Below the pieces are notes generated by a model. It had not been told where the DNA came from, ran no database searches, and was given only the letters and a program-made list of their open reading frames with translations. This document shows, in pieces, positions 22,918-37,000 of a stretch of 64,000 nucleotides of DNA. The stretch spans positions 620,001 to 684,000 of the forward strand of contig NW_026647189.1 of assembly GCF_950295315.1 (NCBI RefSeq). The letters run 5' to 3'. How positions within the stretch are numbered: position 1 is the first letter of the stretch; each line of letters starts with the position of its first letter. The position numbers were made by a program, and so were the translations under genes. The DNA is from Erinaceus europaeus (taxonomy: Eukaryota > Chordata > Mammalia > Eulipotyphla > Erinaceidae).

Positions 22918-23850
22918 GAAGTGAATGACCATCTTCTGGGAAGTATAGGTTTTGAACCTGAAAACTCTGTCTGTCTGTCTCTTAGTCCACAGAAAGAGCC
23001 ACTAGTCCAGCCAGATCTCACGCTCAGATGGGGTGTTTTTTTTCCAGTCAAAGGTCTGCACAGCGCACTAGGGATTGGGCGGCCTGAGACCCAAATGTTA
23101 CATTGTAGATGGACTGTTTGCAGTTCTTGCTCCCCAGGACATTGGACTGTCTCAACTCCCTCCCCTACAGCATGAAAAAAAGACTCTTGACAACCTTGGA
23201 GCAACTGGAGTGGGGGCGAGGGGAGCTGTTTGCATGTCTGCACTGCTCAGGCCCAGGTGTCTGTGGGGGTCCGTGGCAGAGGCTGTAAGGGGGCTAGGGG
23301 GCAGAAGGAGACTGTTTGAGAGGCAGGCTGCAGGCAGGGGAGCCCAGGAGTGTGTGCAGGGCTGTGTGTGTGGGTGTGGTGGCAGGGCGTTAGGGCAGGT
23401 CCCCCTGCTGGATGGTGAGATGGCAGCTGGGCTGGCCCTGGGCCCTCAGGGCTGAAGGGCAGAAGCAGGGTGGCAGTAAAGTAGCGCAGGGAGGAACACA
23501 GTAGATGTTAGTTGGGAGCTGGGGGACAGAGGGTAAGGGGAAAGGGGGCATCCTTGAGGAGGGGTCAGGACTAGAGAGTGGGGGCAGCTGGAGGCATGGA
23601 AGGTCCCAGGAATCAGGGACTGACAGGAACAGATTCCTACACCCCCCCACTGGATAGAAGCTGCAGAAGCCAGAGCAGCAGCCCTGGCTTGCCTAGGCCA
23701 AGGGCCCTGAGTGAGTCCATCTGAGGATGAGGAAGAGGAGGAGGGGGTGGAGGAGGAGGAGGAGAAAGAGGAGGAGGAAGAGTAGGAAGAGGAGGAGGAG
23801 GAGGCGTAGGAGGAGGAGGAAGGGCAGGAGGGCAGCTGTCAGTAGGCAAC
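20430..23850 (+). repeat. Unit 7 (mosaic, longest unit)
   Basis: At 3421 bp this is the longest copy, mainly because of a poly-T of 33. It combines the type D 5' state (CACCCAGAGAC, three CT copies) with CTTCTCTCC (shared with units 9, 12, 13), GGGACAC after SINE-A and GACGGTCAGTCCTGGAGAC (shared with types A/B), and CTCAGGCCC and CATCCTTGAG (shared with type C). Private changes are GTTACCTG near 22200, GGAAAAGCAGC near 22709 and an expanded T run giving GTTTTTTTTCCAGTC near 23036. SINE-A lies at 21837-22072, SINE-B at 22303-22585 and the CTCF-like motif at 22481-22495. Confidence 0.97.
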
Positions 23851-26289
23851 GGGATTAATAGAGGCCTCCATTACGGAGGCATGTGTCCAGGCAGGCACCC
23901 ACCAACCCTCAGGGGCAGCTCACGGCACCCAGGGACTTGGTGTGGGTATCTCTGGGGCGGGGACTGTCTGTCAGTCAGCAAGACTGTGTGTCAGTGCACA
24001 TGGTGGGACAGGGGCCTGGCGGACCTTGGTCCCCCGCCCTGGACTGTCAGATGCCAGCCCCATGCCCAGACACACACCAATCTGCACATAGCCCCTTGGC
24101 CCGGCCGACCAGCACCTGCTTTGGCCTGGGGCTCTGGCTCTGGTGGCTGGCCACCACCCCTCAGGTCAAGTTCAGCGTGGGGGTCATGGCTGCTGGTCAA
24201 CTGGATGGGCGGGGTCCCCATGGCCTAGCAACCACATGAGCCCTCTGTGATGTCCTAGCCCCTGGCAATCTGTGCTGGCCACACTGGCACTGGGCAGCCC
24301 AACTGCCCTGCCACTAGGTCAGGCAACAGCGCCCAGACGCCTGGGCCCTGGCACAGAGGGACGGAAGGATGGGAAGACAGTGCTGACCGACGAGGGACCT
24401 CAGGGCTGGCAGCCAAGAGAAGACAGGTGGAGGTGCGCCCGGGATCCTGGGAGCCCAGGCCAGAGCTGCCTGCATGCCTGCCTGCCTTCCTGGATGTCCG
24501 TATGCTGCCTTTGTCCAGGTAGGTTTCTCAGGTCCCCTCCAATCCTGTCCTCTCCTGTCCTCACCATCCTCTCCCCTCTCCTCTCCTCCGCACTTTGCTT
24601 CTCGCCTTTGTCTGTCCTCTCTTCCAGGTGCCCTGCTCACCAGCTCCAGCACTTGTGATGCTTCTCCAGTGACAGCTGTTCGCAACCCCTTCCACCCCCT
24701 GCCTGCCCCTAATGTGACCCAGCTCACAGGGTCTCCGGCTCATCCCACCCAAACCCACACGCCCCAACACATTCCCTGGTTCAGCCCCTCTGCCCTATTC
24801 AGCCAAACTGGGCCTTTGCAACCTACCTATGCATCGTTGTTTCTCCTCACCATTCAAGGAGAGATCTCCTTTTGTACTTAGCTTGGTTGACTGGTGGATG
24901 GATGGATGGATGGATGGATGGATGGATGGATGTATGAATGGATGGATAGATGTATGGGTGGATGGATGGATGGATGGGCAGGTCAATGGATCGGTTTTGT
25001 AGAGGCAGAGTACCATATAGGGGTACTGGAGTCCGCTGGTGTCAGATCCCTAGTCAATGTCAAATGTAAAACATTAATTCATCAATAACAAAAATGAATA
25101 AGCACCTAAATAAATAAATAAATAAATAAATATAAAAACTGGGTTAAAAAATACATGGCGTCTTTGCCTTTCTGCATATGGAATGCTGTGAGGATCTTAA
25201 CAAGGAAAGCATTGTCCTGATTAACCCATTTGAAGTCGTGGAATATTTCCTTTTCCTTTTTCTTTTTTTACTTTCTATTTTCTTGATTATTCACTGGAAT
25301 AAATAGACAGGAATTGAGAGGGAAGGGAGGTAGAGAGAGTTTGAGACACAGAGAGAGACAACTGCAGCACTTCCGCACCACTTGTAAAGATTTCCCCTGG
25401 CATGTGGGAACCAGGGTGTTGAAGCCCAGTCCTCCTGCATTGTAACATGAGTGCTTAACTGGGTGTGGCACCACCTGGTACCCTTGATGGGACCCTTTTT
25501 TTTAGCAATGAAAAGAAATTCTCGTGGCAAGGTAATAAATAAATGAAGAAGTCAATAAAAGTGCATTTACATTAACTCAGTGGAAACACACAGGGACATA
25601 TACGTCTCTGTTCCCTGTATTACATCTTCATGTATGGATTGATTGCCTCAAGGGGTTATTGCCACAGCTGAGTGCCTACGCCACGAATAATCCACAGCTC
25701 CTGCACTCCATTTGTTCCCCTTCCGCTGCCCTTGTTGCTTGATCACTGTGGTGGTTATTGTTTTTGTTGTTGTTGTTGTTGTTACTGACCTTGCATCTGA
25801 CAGACACAAAAGGAGAGAGCAGAGGAAATACAGGGTGGGAGAGAAAGATAGAGCTCCTAAAGACCTGCTTCACCCTCTGTAAAGCGACTCCCCTGCAGGT
25901 GGCGGTCTGGGGGCCAGACCCCAAATCCTTCCACCTGTCCCCTCTATTCGTGAGCGCCACAAGCCCTTAACCCTCTGAAATACCGCCAAACCTCCCTGGA
26001 TTTACTTTTGAAGGCAGTATCACCTGCCTCGTTTTGAATCCTCATTATCCTGAGGGTCAGTCCTGATGACAGTGTCATGATACGACACACGGAGATCTCT
26101 GTTATCAGAGAGCACCTGGAACAGCAGCTGGGGCTCTAGTGCCAGGGCAGGAGCAACTCCCCATCCACCTTCCACGGAGTCCACCTGCCTGCATTTTGGT
26201 CCTTTTCCCTCCAAAAAAGATTTTTCCCTTTTTTCACTTTGAAACAGGCAGGAGACAGGTTACCCAGGCAGGGGGGAAAAAAATAAAAA

Positions 26290-26321
<32 letters not shown>

Positions 26322-27254
26322 CCGAAGTGAATGACCATCTTCTGGGAAGTATAGGTTTTGAACCTGAAAACTCTGTCTGTCTGTCTCTTAGTCCACAGAA
26401 AGAGCCACTAGTCCAGCCAGATCTCACGCTCAGATGGGGTGTTTTTGCCAGTCAAAGGTCTGCACAGCGCACTAGGGATTGGGCGGCCTGAGACCCAAAT
26501 GTTACATTGTAGATGGACTGTTTGCAGTTCTTGCTCCCCAGGACATTGGACTGTCTCAACTCCCTCCCCTACAGCATGAAAAAAAGACTCTTGACAACCT
26601 TGGAGCAACTGGAGTGGGGGCGAGGGGAGCTGTTTGCATGTCTGCACTGCTCAGGCCCAGGTGTCTGTGGGGGTCCGTGGCAGAGGCTGTAAGGGGGCTA
26701 GGGGGCAGAAGGAGACTGTTTGAGAGGCAGGCTGCAGGCAGGGGAGCCCAGGAGTGTGTGCAGGGCTGTGTGTGTGGGTGTGGTGGCAGGGCGTTAGGGC
26801 AGGTCCCCCTGCTGGATGGTGAGATGGCAGCTGGGCTGGCCCTGGGCCCTCAGGGCTGAAGGGCAGAAGCAGGGTGGCAGTAAAGTAGCGCAGGGAGGAA
26901 CACAGTAGATGTTAGTTGGGAGCTGGGGGACAGAGGGTAAGGGGAAAGGGGGCATCCTTGAGGAGGGGTCAGGACTAGAGAGTGGGGGCAGCTGGAGGCA
27001 TGGAAGGTCCCAGGAATCAGGGACTGACAGGAACAGATTCCTACACCCCCCCACTGGATAGAAGCTGCAGAAGCCAGAGCAGCAGCCCTGGCTTGCCTAG
27101 GCCAAGGGCCCTGAGTGAGTCCATCTGAGGATGAGGAAGAGGAGGAGGGGGTGGAGGAGGAGGAGGAGAAAGAGGAGGAGGAAGAGTAGGAAGAGGAGGA
27201 GGAGGAGGCGTAGGAGGAGGAGGAAGGGCAGGAGGGCAGCTGTCAGTAGGCAAC
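23851..27254 (+). repeat. Unit 8 (type C relative)
   Basis: It carries CACCCAGGGAC like type C but has the two-copy CT tract (10 bp shorter) and GGAT x9. The A after the poly-T is lost (TTTCCGAAG instead of TTTACCGAAG, near 26321). Its length fits type C exactly: -10 +12 -1 gives 3404 against 3403. It shares ATGATACGACAC near 26077 with units 9, 12 and 13. SINE-A lies at 25248-25483, SINE-B at 25714-25996 and the CTCF-like motif at 25892-25906. Confidence 0.97.
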
Positions 27255-29691
27255 GGGATTAATAGAGGCCTCCATTACGGAGGCATGTGTCCAGGCAGGC
27301 ACCCACCAACCCTCAGGGGCAGCTCACGGCACCCAGGGACTTGGTGTGGGTATCTCTGGGGCGGGGACTGTCTGTCAGTCAGCAAGACTGTGTGTCAGTG
27401 CACATGGTGGGACAGGGGCCTGGCGGACCTTGGTCCCCCGCCCTGGACTGTCAGATGCCAGCCCCATGCCCAGACACACACCAATCTGCACATAGCCCCT
27501 TGGCCCGGCCGACCAGCACCTGCTTTGGCCTGGGGCTCTGGCTCTGGTGGCTGGCCACCACCCCTCAGGTCAAGTTCAGCGTGGGGGTCATGGCTGCTGG
27601 TCAACTGGATGGGCGGGGTCCCCATGGCCTAGCAACCACATGAGCCCTCTGTGATGTCCTAGCCCCTGGCAATCTGTGCTGGCCACACTGGCACTGGGCA
27701 GCCCAACTGCCCTGCCACTAGGTCAGGCAACAGCGCCCAGACGCCTGGGCCCTGGCACAGAGGGACGGAAGGATGGGAAGACAGTGCTGACCGACGAGGG
27801 ACCTCAGGGCTGGCAGCCAAGAGAAGACAGGTGGAGGTGCGCCCGGGATCCTGGGAGCCCAGGCCAGAGCTGCCTGCATGCCTGCCTGCCTTCCTGGATG
27901 TCCGTATGCTGCCTTTGTCCAGGTAGGTTTCTCAGGTCCCCTCCAATCCTGTCCTCTCCTGTCCTCTCCTGTCCTCACCATCCTCTCCCCTCTCCTCTCC
28001 TCCGCACTTTGCTTCTCTCCTTTGTCTGTCCTCTCTTCCAGGTGCCCTGCTCACCAGCTCCAGCACTTGTGATGCTTCTCCAGTGACAGCTGTTCGCAAC
28101 CCCTTCCACCCCCTGCCTGCCCCTAATGTGACCCAGCTCACAGGGTCTCCGGCTCATCCCACCCAAACCCACACGCCCCAACACATTCCCTGGTTCAGCC
28201 CCTCTGCCCTATTCAGCCAAACTGGGCCTTTGCAACCTACCTATGCATCGTTGTTTCTCCTCACCATTCAAGGAGAGATCTCCTTTTGTACTTAGCTTGG
28301 TTGACTGGTGGATGGATGGATGGATGGATGGATGTATGAATGGATGGATAGATGTATGGGTGGATGGATGGATGGATGGGCAGGTCAATGGATCGGTTTT
28401 GTAGAGGCAGAGTACCATATAGGGGTACTGGAGTCCGCTGGTGTCAGATCCCTAGTCAATGTCAAATGTAAAACATTAATTCATCAATAACAAAAATGAA
28501 TAAGCACCTAAATAAATAAATAAATAAATAAATATAAAAACTGGGTTAAAAAATACATGGCGTCTTTGCCTTTCTGCATATGGAATGCTGTGAGGATCTT
28601 AACAAGGAAAGCATTGTCCTGATTAACCCATTTGAAGTCGTGGAATATTTCCTTTTCCTTTTTCTTTTTTTACTTTCTATTTTCTTGATTATTCACTGGA
28701 ATAAATAGACAGGAATTGAGAGGGAAGGGAGGTAGAGAGAGTTTGAGACACAGAGAGAGACAACTGCAGCACTTCCGCACCACTTGTAAAGATTTCCCCT
28801 GGCATGTGGGAACCAGGGTGTTGAAGCCCAGTCCTCCTGCATTGTAACATGAGTGCTTAACTGGGTGTGGCACCACCTGGTACCCTTGATGGGACCCTTT
28901 TTTTTAGCAATGAAAAGAAATTCTCGTGGCAAGGTAATAAATAAATGAAGAAGTCAATAAAAGTGCATTTACATTAACTCAGTGGAAACACACAGGGACA
29001 TATACGTCTCTGTTCCCTGTATTACATCTTCATGTATGGATTGATTGCCTCAAGGGGTTATTGCCACAGCTGAGTGCCTACGCCACGAATAATCCACAGC
29101 TCCTGCACTCCATTTGTTCCCCTTCCGCTGCCCTTGTTGCTTGATCACTGTGGTGGTTATTGTTTTTGTTGTTGTTGTTGTTGTTACTGACCTTGCATCT
29201 GACAGACACAAAAGGAGAGAGCAGAGGAAATACAGGGTGGGAGAGAAAGATAGAGCTCCTAAAGACCTGCTTCACCCTCTGTAAAGCGACTCCCCTGCAG
29301 GTGGCGGTCTGGGGGCCAGACCCCAAATCCTTCCACCTGTCCCCTCTATTCGTGAGCGCCACAAGCCCTTAACCCTCTGAAATACCGCCAAACCTCCCTG
29401 GATTTACTTTTGAAGGCAGTATCACCTGCCTCGTTTTGAATCCTCATTATCCTGAGGGTCAGTCCTGATGACAGTGTCATGATACGACACACGGAGATCT
29501 CTGTTATCAGAGAGCACCTGGAACAGCAGCTGGGGCTCTAGTGCCAGGGCAGGAGCAACTCCCCATCCACCTTCCACGGAGTCCACCTGCCTGCATTTTG
29601 GTCCTTTTCCCTCCAAAAAAGATTTTTCCCTTTTTTCACTTTGAAACAGGCAGGAGACAGGTTACCCAGGCAGGGGGGAAAAAAATAAAAA

Positions 29692-29729
<38 letters not shown>

Positions 29730-30660
29730 GAAGTGAATGACCATCTTCTGGGAAGTATAGGTTTTGAACCTGAAAACTCTGTCTGTCTGTCTCTTAGTCC
29801 ACAGAAAGAGCCACTAGTCCAGCCAGATCTCACGCTCAGATGGGGTGTTTTTGCCAGTCAAAGGTCTGCACAGCGCACTAGGGATTGGGCGGCCTGAGAC
29901 CCAAATGTTACATTGTAGATGGACTGTTTGCAGTTCTTGCTCCCCAGGACATTGGACTGTCTCAACTCCCTCCCCTACAGCATGAAAAAAAGACTCTTGA
30001 CAACCTTGGAGCAACTGGAGTGGGGGCGAGGGGAGCTGTTTGCATGTCTGCACTGCTCAGGCCCAGGTGTCTGTGGGGGTCCGTGGCAGAGGCTGTAAGG
30101 GGGCTAGGGGGCAGAAGGAGACTGTTTGCGAGGCAGGCTGCAGGCAGGGGAGCCCAGGAGTGTGTGCAGGGCTGTGTGTGTGGGTGTGGTGGCAGGGCGT
30201 TAGGGCAGGTCCCCCTGCTGGATGGTGAGATGGCAGCTGGGCTGGCCCTGGGCCCTCAGGGCTGAAGGGCAGAAGCAGGGTGGCAGTAAAGTAGCGCAGG
30301 GAGGAACACAGTAGATGTTAGTTGGGAGCTGGGGGACAGAGGGTAAGGGGAAAGGGGGCATCCTTGAGGAGGGGTCAGGACTAGAGAGTGGGGGCAGCTG
30401 GAGGCATGGAAGGTCCCAGGAATCAGGGACTGACAGGAACAGATTCCTACACCCCCCCACTGGATAGAAGCTGCAGAAGCCAGAGCAGCAGCCCTGGCTT
30501 GCCTAGGCCAAGGGCCCTGAGTGAGTCCATCTGAGGATGAGGAAGAGGAGGAGGGGGTGGAGGAGGAGGAGGAGAAAGAGGAGGAGGAAGAGTAGGAAGA
30601 GGAGGAGGAGGAGGCGTAGGAGGAGGAGGAAGGGCAGGAGGGCAGCTGTCAGTAGGCAAC
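27255..30660 (+). repeat. Unit 9 (type C)
   Basis: Type C state: CACCCAGGGAC, three CT copies, CTTCTCTCC, GGAT x6, ATGATACGACAC and TGTTTGCGAGG near 30125. It is 3 bp longer than units 12 and 13, explained by poly-T of 32 against 29. SINE-A lies at 28650-28885, SINE-B at 29116-29398 and the CTCF-like motif at 29294-29308. Confidence 0.97.
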
Positions 30661-31912
30661 GGGATTAATAGAGGCCTCCATTACGGAGGCATGTGTCCAG
30701 GCAGGCACCCACCAACCCTCAGGGGCAGCTCACGGCACCCAGGGACTTGGTGTGGGTATCTCTGGGGCGGGGACTGTCAGTCAGCAAGACTGTGTGTCAG
30801 TGCACATGGTGGGACAGGGGCCTGGCGGACCTTGGTCCCCCGCCCTGGACTGTCAGATGCCAGCCCCATGCCCAGACACACACCAATCTGCACATAGCCC
30901 CTTGGCCCGGCCGACCAGCACCTGCTTTGGCCTGGGGCTCTGGCTCTGGTGGCTGGCCACCACCCCTCAGGTCAAGTTCAGCGTGGGGGTCATGGCTGCT
31001 GGTCAACTGGATGGGCGGGGTCCCCATGGCCTAGCAACCACATGAGCCCTCTGTGATGTCCTAGCCCCTGGCAATCTGTGCTGGCCACACTGGCACTGGG
31101 CAGCCCAACTGCCCTGCCACTAGGTCAGGCAACAGCGCCCAGACGCCTGGGCCCTGGCACAGAGGGACGGAAGGATGGGAAGACAGTGCTGACCGACGAG
31201 GGACCTCAGGGCTGGCAGCCAAGAGAAGACAGGTGGAGGTGCGCCCGGGATCCTGGGAGCCCAGGCCAGAGCTGCCTGCATGCCTGCCTGCCTTCCTGGA
31301 TGTCCGTATGCTGCCTTTGTCCAGGTAGGTTTCTCAGGTCCCCTCCAATCCTGTCCTCTCCTGTCCTCACCATCCTCTCCCCTCTCCTCTCCTCTGCACT
31401 TTGCTTCTCGCCTTTGTCTGTCCTCTCTTCCAGGTGCCCTGCTCACCAGCTCCAGCACTTGTGATGCTTCTCCAGTGACAGCTGTTCGCAACCCCTTCCA
31501 CCCCCTGCCTGCCCCTAATGTGACCCAGCTCACAGGGTCTCCGGCTCATCCCACCCAAACCCACACGCCCCAACACATTCCCTGGTTCAGCCCCTCTGCC
31601 CTATTCAGCCAAACTGGGCCTTTGCAACCTACCTATGCATCGTTGTTTCTCCTCACCATTCAAGGAGAGATCTCCTTTTGTACTTAGCTTGGTTGACTGG
31701 TGGATGGATGGATGGATGGATGGATGGATGGATGGATGTATGAATGGATGGATAGATGTATGGGTGGATGGATGGATGGATGGGCAGGTCAATGGATCGG
31801 TTTTGTAGAGGCAGAGTACCATATAGGGGTACTGGAGTCTGCTGGTGTCAGATCCCTAGTCAATGTCAAATGTAAAACATTAATTCATCAATAACAAAAA
31901 TGAATAAGCACC

Positions 31913-31947
<35 letters not shown>

Positions 31948-34063
31948 ATATAAAAACTGGGTTAAAAAATACATGGCGTCTTTGCCTTTCTGCATATGGA
32001 ATGCTGTGAGGATCTTAACAAGGAAAGCATTGTCCTGATTAACCCATTTGAAGTCGTGGAATATTTCCTTTTCCTTTTTCTTTTTTTACTTTCTATTTTC
32101 TTGATTATTCACTGGAATAAATAGACAGGAATTGAGAGGGAAGGGAGGTAGAGAGAGTTTGAGACACAGAGAGAGACAACTGCAGCACTTCCGCACCACT
32201 TGTAAAGATTTCCCCTGGCATGTGGGAACCAGGGTGTTGAAGCCCAGTCCTCCTGCATTGTAACATGAGTGCTTAACTGGGTGTGGCACCACCTGGTACC
32301 CTTGATGGGACACTTTTTTTTAGCAATGAAAAGAAATTCTCGTGTCAAGGTAATAAATAAATGAAGAAGTAAATAAAAGTGCATTTACATTAACTCAGTG
32401 GAAACACACAGGGACATATACGTCTCTGTTCCCTGTATTACATCTTCATGTATGGATTGATTGCCTCAAGGGGTTATTGCCACAGCTGAGTGCCTACGCC
32501 ACGAATAATCCACAGCTCCTGCACTCCATTTGTTCCCCTTCCGCTGCCCTTGTTGCTTGATCACTGTGGTGGTTATTGTTTTTGTTGTTGTTGTTGTTGT
32601 TACTGACCTTGCATCTGACAGACACAAAAGGAGAGAGCAGAGGAAATACAGGGTGGGAGAGAAAGATAGAGCTCCTAAAGACCTGCTTCACCCTCTGTAA
32701 AGCGACTCCCCTGCAGGTGGCGGTCTGGGGGCCAGACCCCAAATCCTTCCACCTGTCCCCTCTATTCGTGAGCGCCACAAGCCCTTAACCCTCTGACATA
32801 CCGCCAAACCTCCCTGGATTTACTTTTGAAGGCAGTATCACCTGCCTCGTTTTGAATCCTCATTATCCTGACGGTCAGTCCTGGAGACAGTGTCATGACA
32901 CGACACTCAGAGATCTCTGTTATCAGAGAGCACCTGGAACAGCAGCTGGGGCTCTAGTGCCAGGGCAGGAGCAACTCCCCATCCACCTTCCACGGAGTCC
33001 ACCTGCCTGCATTTTGGTCCTTTTCCCTCCAAAAAAGATTTTTCCCTTTTTTCACTTTGAAACAGGCAGGAGACAGGTTACCCAGGCAGGGGGGAAAAAA
33101 ATAAAAAGCCTTTTTTTTTTTTTTTTTTTACCGAAGTGAATGACCATCTTCTGGGAAGTATAGGTTTTGAACCTGAAAACTCTGTCTGTCTGTCTCTTAG
33201 TCCACAGAAAGAGCCACTAGTCCAGCCAGATCTCACGCTCAGATGGGGTGTTTTTGCCAGTCAAAGGTCTGCACAGCGCACTAGGGATTGGGCGGCCTGA
33301 GACCCAAATGTTACATTGTAGATGGACTGTTTGCAGTTCTTGCTCCCCAGGACATTGGACTGTCTCAACTCCCTCCCCTACAGCATGAAAAAAAGACTCT
33401 TGACAACCTTGGAGCAACTGGAGTGGGGGCGAGGGGAGCTGTTTGCATGTCTGCACTGCTCATGCCCAGGTGTCTGTGGGGGTCCGTGGCAGAGGCTGTA
33501 AGGGGGCTAGGGGGCAGAAGGAGACTGTTTGAGAGGCAGGCTGCAGGCAGGGGAGCCCAGGAGTGTGTGCAGGGCTGTGTGTGTGGGTGTGGTGGCAGGG
33601 CGTTAGGGCAGGTCCCCCTGCTGGATGGTGAGATGGCAGCTGGGCTGGCCCTGGGCCCTCAGGGCTGAAGGGCAGAAGCAGGGTGGCAGTAAAGTAGCGC
33701 AGGGAGGAACACAGTAGATGTTAGTTGGGAGCTGGGGGACAGAGGGTAAGGGGAAAGGGGGCATCATTGAGGAGGGGTCAGGACTAGAGAGTGGGGGCAG
33801 CTGGAGGCATGGAAGGTCCCAGGAATCAGGGACTGACAGGAACAGATTCCTACACCCCCCCACTGGATAGAAGCTGCAGAAGCCAGAGCAGCAGCCCTGG
33901 CTTGCCTAGGCCAAGGGCCCTGAGTGAGTCCATCTGAGGATGAGGAAGAGGAGGAGGGGGTGGAGGAGGAGGAGGAGAAAGAGGAGGAGGAAGAGTAGGA
34001 AGAGGAGGAGGAGGAGGCGTAGGAGGAGGAGGAAGGGCAGGAGGGCAGCTGTCAGTAGGCAAC
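30661..34063 (+). repeat. Unit 10 (type B)
   Basis: Type B state: CACCCAGGGAC, the 4-bp deletion (GGACTGTCAGTCAGC near 30771), two CT copies, CCTCTGCAC, GGAT x9, a 37-base (AAAT)n tract, GGGACAC after SINE-A, CTCGTGTCAAGG, GACGGTCAGTCCTGGAGAC, CGACACTCAG and poly-T of 19. It appears to match unit 14, 13,612 bp downstream. SINE-A lies at 32066-32301, SINE-B at 32532-32814 and the CTCF-like motif at 32710-32724. Confidence 0.97.
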
Positions 34064-37000
34064 GGGATTAATAGAGGCCTCCATTACGGAGGCATGTGTC
34101 CAGGCAGGCACCCACCAACCCTCAGGGGCAGCTCACGGCACCCAGAGACTTGGTGTGGGTATCTCTGGGGCGGGGACTGTCTGTCAGTCAGCAAGACTGT
34201 GTGTCAGTGCACATGGTGGGACAGGGGCCTGGCGGACCTTGGTCCCCCGCCCTGGACTGTCAGATGCCAGCCCCATGCCCAGACACACACCAATCTGCAC
34301 ATAGCCCCTTGGCCCGGCCGACCAGCACCTGCTTTGGCCTGGGGCTCTGGCTCTGGTGGCTGGCCACCACCCCTCAGGTCAAGTTCAGCGTGGGGGTCAT
34401 GGCTGCTGGTCAACTGGATGGGCGGGGTCCCCATGGCCTAGCAACCACATGAGCCCTCTGTGATGTCCTAGCCCCTGGCAATCTGTGCTGGCCACACTGG
34501 CACTGGGCAGCCCAACTGCCCTGCCACTAGGTCAGGCAACAGCGCCCAGACGCCTGGGCCCTGGCACAGAGGGACGGAAGGATGGGAAGACAGTGCTGAC
34601 CGACGAGGGACCTCAGGGCTGGCAGCCAAGAGAAGACAGGTGGAGGTGCGCCCGGGATCCTGGGAGCCCAGGCCAGAGCTGCCTGCATGCCTGCCTGCCT
34701 TCCTGGATGTCCGTATGCTGCCTTTGTCCAGGTAGGTTTCTCAGGTCCCCTCCAATCCTGTCCTCTCCTGTCCTCTCCTGTCCTCACCATCCTCTCCCCT
34801 CTCCTCTCCTCCGCACTTTGCTTCTCGCCTTTGTCTGTCCTCTCTTCCAGGTGCCCTGCTCACCAGCTCCAGCACTTGTGATGCTTCTCCAGTGACAGCT
34901 GTTCGCAACCCCTTCCACCCCCTGCCTGCCCCTAATGTGACCCAGCTCACAGGGTCTCCGGCTCATCCCACCCAAACCCACACGCCCCAACACATTCCCT
35001 GGTTCAGCCCCTCTGCCCTATTCAGCCAAACTGGGCCTTTGCAACCTACCTATGCATCGTTGTTTCTCCTCACCATTCAAGGAGAGATCTCCTTTTGTAC
35101 TTAGCTTGGTTGACTGGTGGATGGATGGATGGATGGATGGATGGATGGATGTATGAATGGATGGATAGATGTATGGGTGGATGGATGGATGGATGGGCAG
35201 GTCAATGGATCGGTTTTGTAGAGGCAGAGTACCATATAGGGGTACTGGAGTCCGCTGGTGTCAGATCCCTAGTCAATGTCAAATGTAAAACATTAATTCA
35301 TCAATAACAAAAATGAATAAGCACCTAAATAAATAAATAAATAAATATAAAAACTGGGTTAAAAAATACATGGCGTCTTTGCCTTTCTGCATATGGAATG
35401 CTGTGAGGATCTTAACAAGGAAAGCATTGTCCTGATTAACCCATTTGAAGTCGTGGAATATTTCCTTTTCCTTTTTCTTTTTTTACTTTCTATTTTCTTG
35501 ATTATTCACTGGAATAAATAGACAGGAATTGAGAGGGAAGGGAGGTAGAGAGAGTTTGAGACACAGAGAGAGACAACTGCAGCACTTCCGCACCACTTGT
35601 AAAGATTTCCCCTGGCATGTGGGAACCAGGGTGTTGAAGCCCAGTCCTCCTGCATTGTAACATGAGTGCTTAACTGGGTGTGGCACCACCTGGTACCCTT
35701 GATGGGGCACTTTCTTTTAGCAATGAAAAGAAATTCTCGTGGCAAGGTAATCAATAAATGAAGAAGTCAATAAAAGTGCATTTACATTAACTCAGTGGAA
35801 ACACACAGGGACATATACGTCTCTGTTCCCTGTATTACATCTTCATGTATGGATTGATTGCCTCAAGGGGTTATTGCCACAGCTGAGTGCCTACGCCACG
35901 AATAATCCACAGCTCCTGCACTCCATTTGTTCCCCTTCCGCTGCCCTTGTTGCTTGATCACTGTGGTGGTTATTGTTTTTGTTGTTGTTGTTGTTGTTAC
36001 TGACCTTGCATCTGACAGACACAAAAGGAGAGAGCAGAGGAAATACAGGGTGGGAGAGAAAGATAGAGCTCCTAAAGACCTGCTTCACCCTCTGTAAAGC
36101 GACTCCCCTGCAGGTGGCGGTCTGGGGGCCAGACCCCAAATCCTTCCACCTGTCCCCTCTATTCGTGAGCGCCACAAGCCCTTAACCCTCTGACATACCG
36201 CCAAACCTCCCTGGATTTACTTTTGAAGGCAGTATCACCTGCCTCGTTTTGAATCCTCATTATCCTGAGGGTCAGTCCTGGAGACAGTGTCATGACTGGA
36301 CACACGGAGATCTCTGTTATCAGAGAGCACCTGGAACAGCAGCTGGGGCTCTAGTGCCAGGGCAGGAGCAACTCCCCATCCACCTTCCACGGAGTCCACC
36401 TGCCTGCATTTTGGTCCTTTTCCCTCCAAAAAAGATTTTTCCCTTTTTTCACTTTGAAACAGGCAGGAGACAGGTTACCCAGGCAGGGGGGGAAAAAATA
36501 AAAAGCCTTTTTTTTTTTTTTTTTTTTTTTTTACCGAAGTGAATGACCATCTTCTGGGAAGTATAGGTTTTGAACCTGAAAACTCTGTCTGTCTGTCTCT
36601 TAGTCCACAGAAAGAGCCACTAGTCCAGCCAGATCTCACGCTCAGATGGGGTGTTTTTGCCAGTCAAAGGTCTGCACAGCGCACTAGGGATTGGGCGGCC
36701 TGAGACCCAAATGTTACATTGTAGATGGACTGTTTGCAGTTCTTGCTCCCCAGGACATTGGACTGTCTCAACTCCCTCCCCTACAGCATGAAAAAAAGAC
36801 TCTTGACAACCTTGGAGCAACTGGAGTGGGGGCGAGGGGAGCTGTTTGCATGTCTGCACTGCTCAGGCCCAGGTGTCTGTGGGGGTCCGTGGCAGAGGCT
36901 GTAAGGGGGCTAGGGGGCAGAAGGAGACTGTTTGAGAGGCAGGCTGCAGGCAGGGGAGCCCAGGAGTGTGTGCAGGGCTGTGTGTGTGGGTGTGGTGGCA

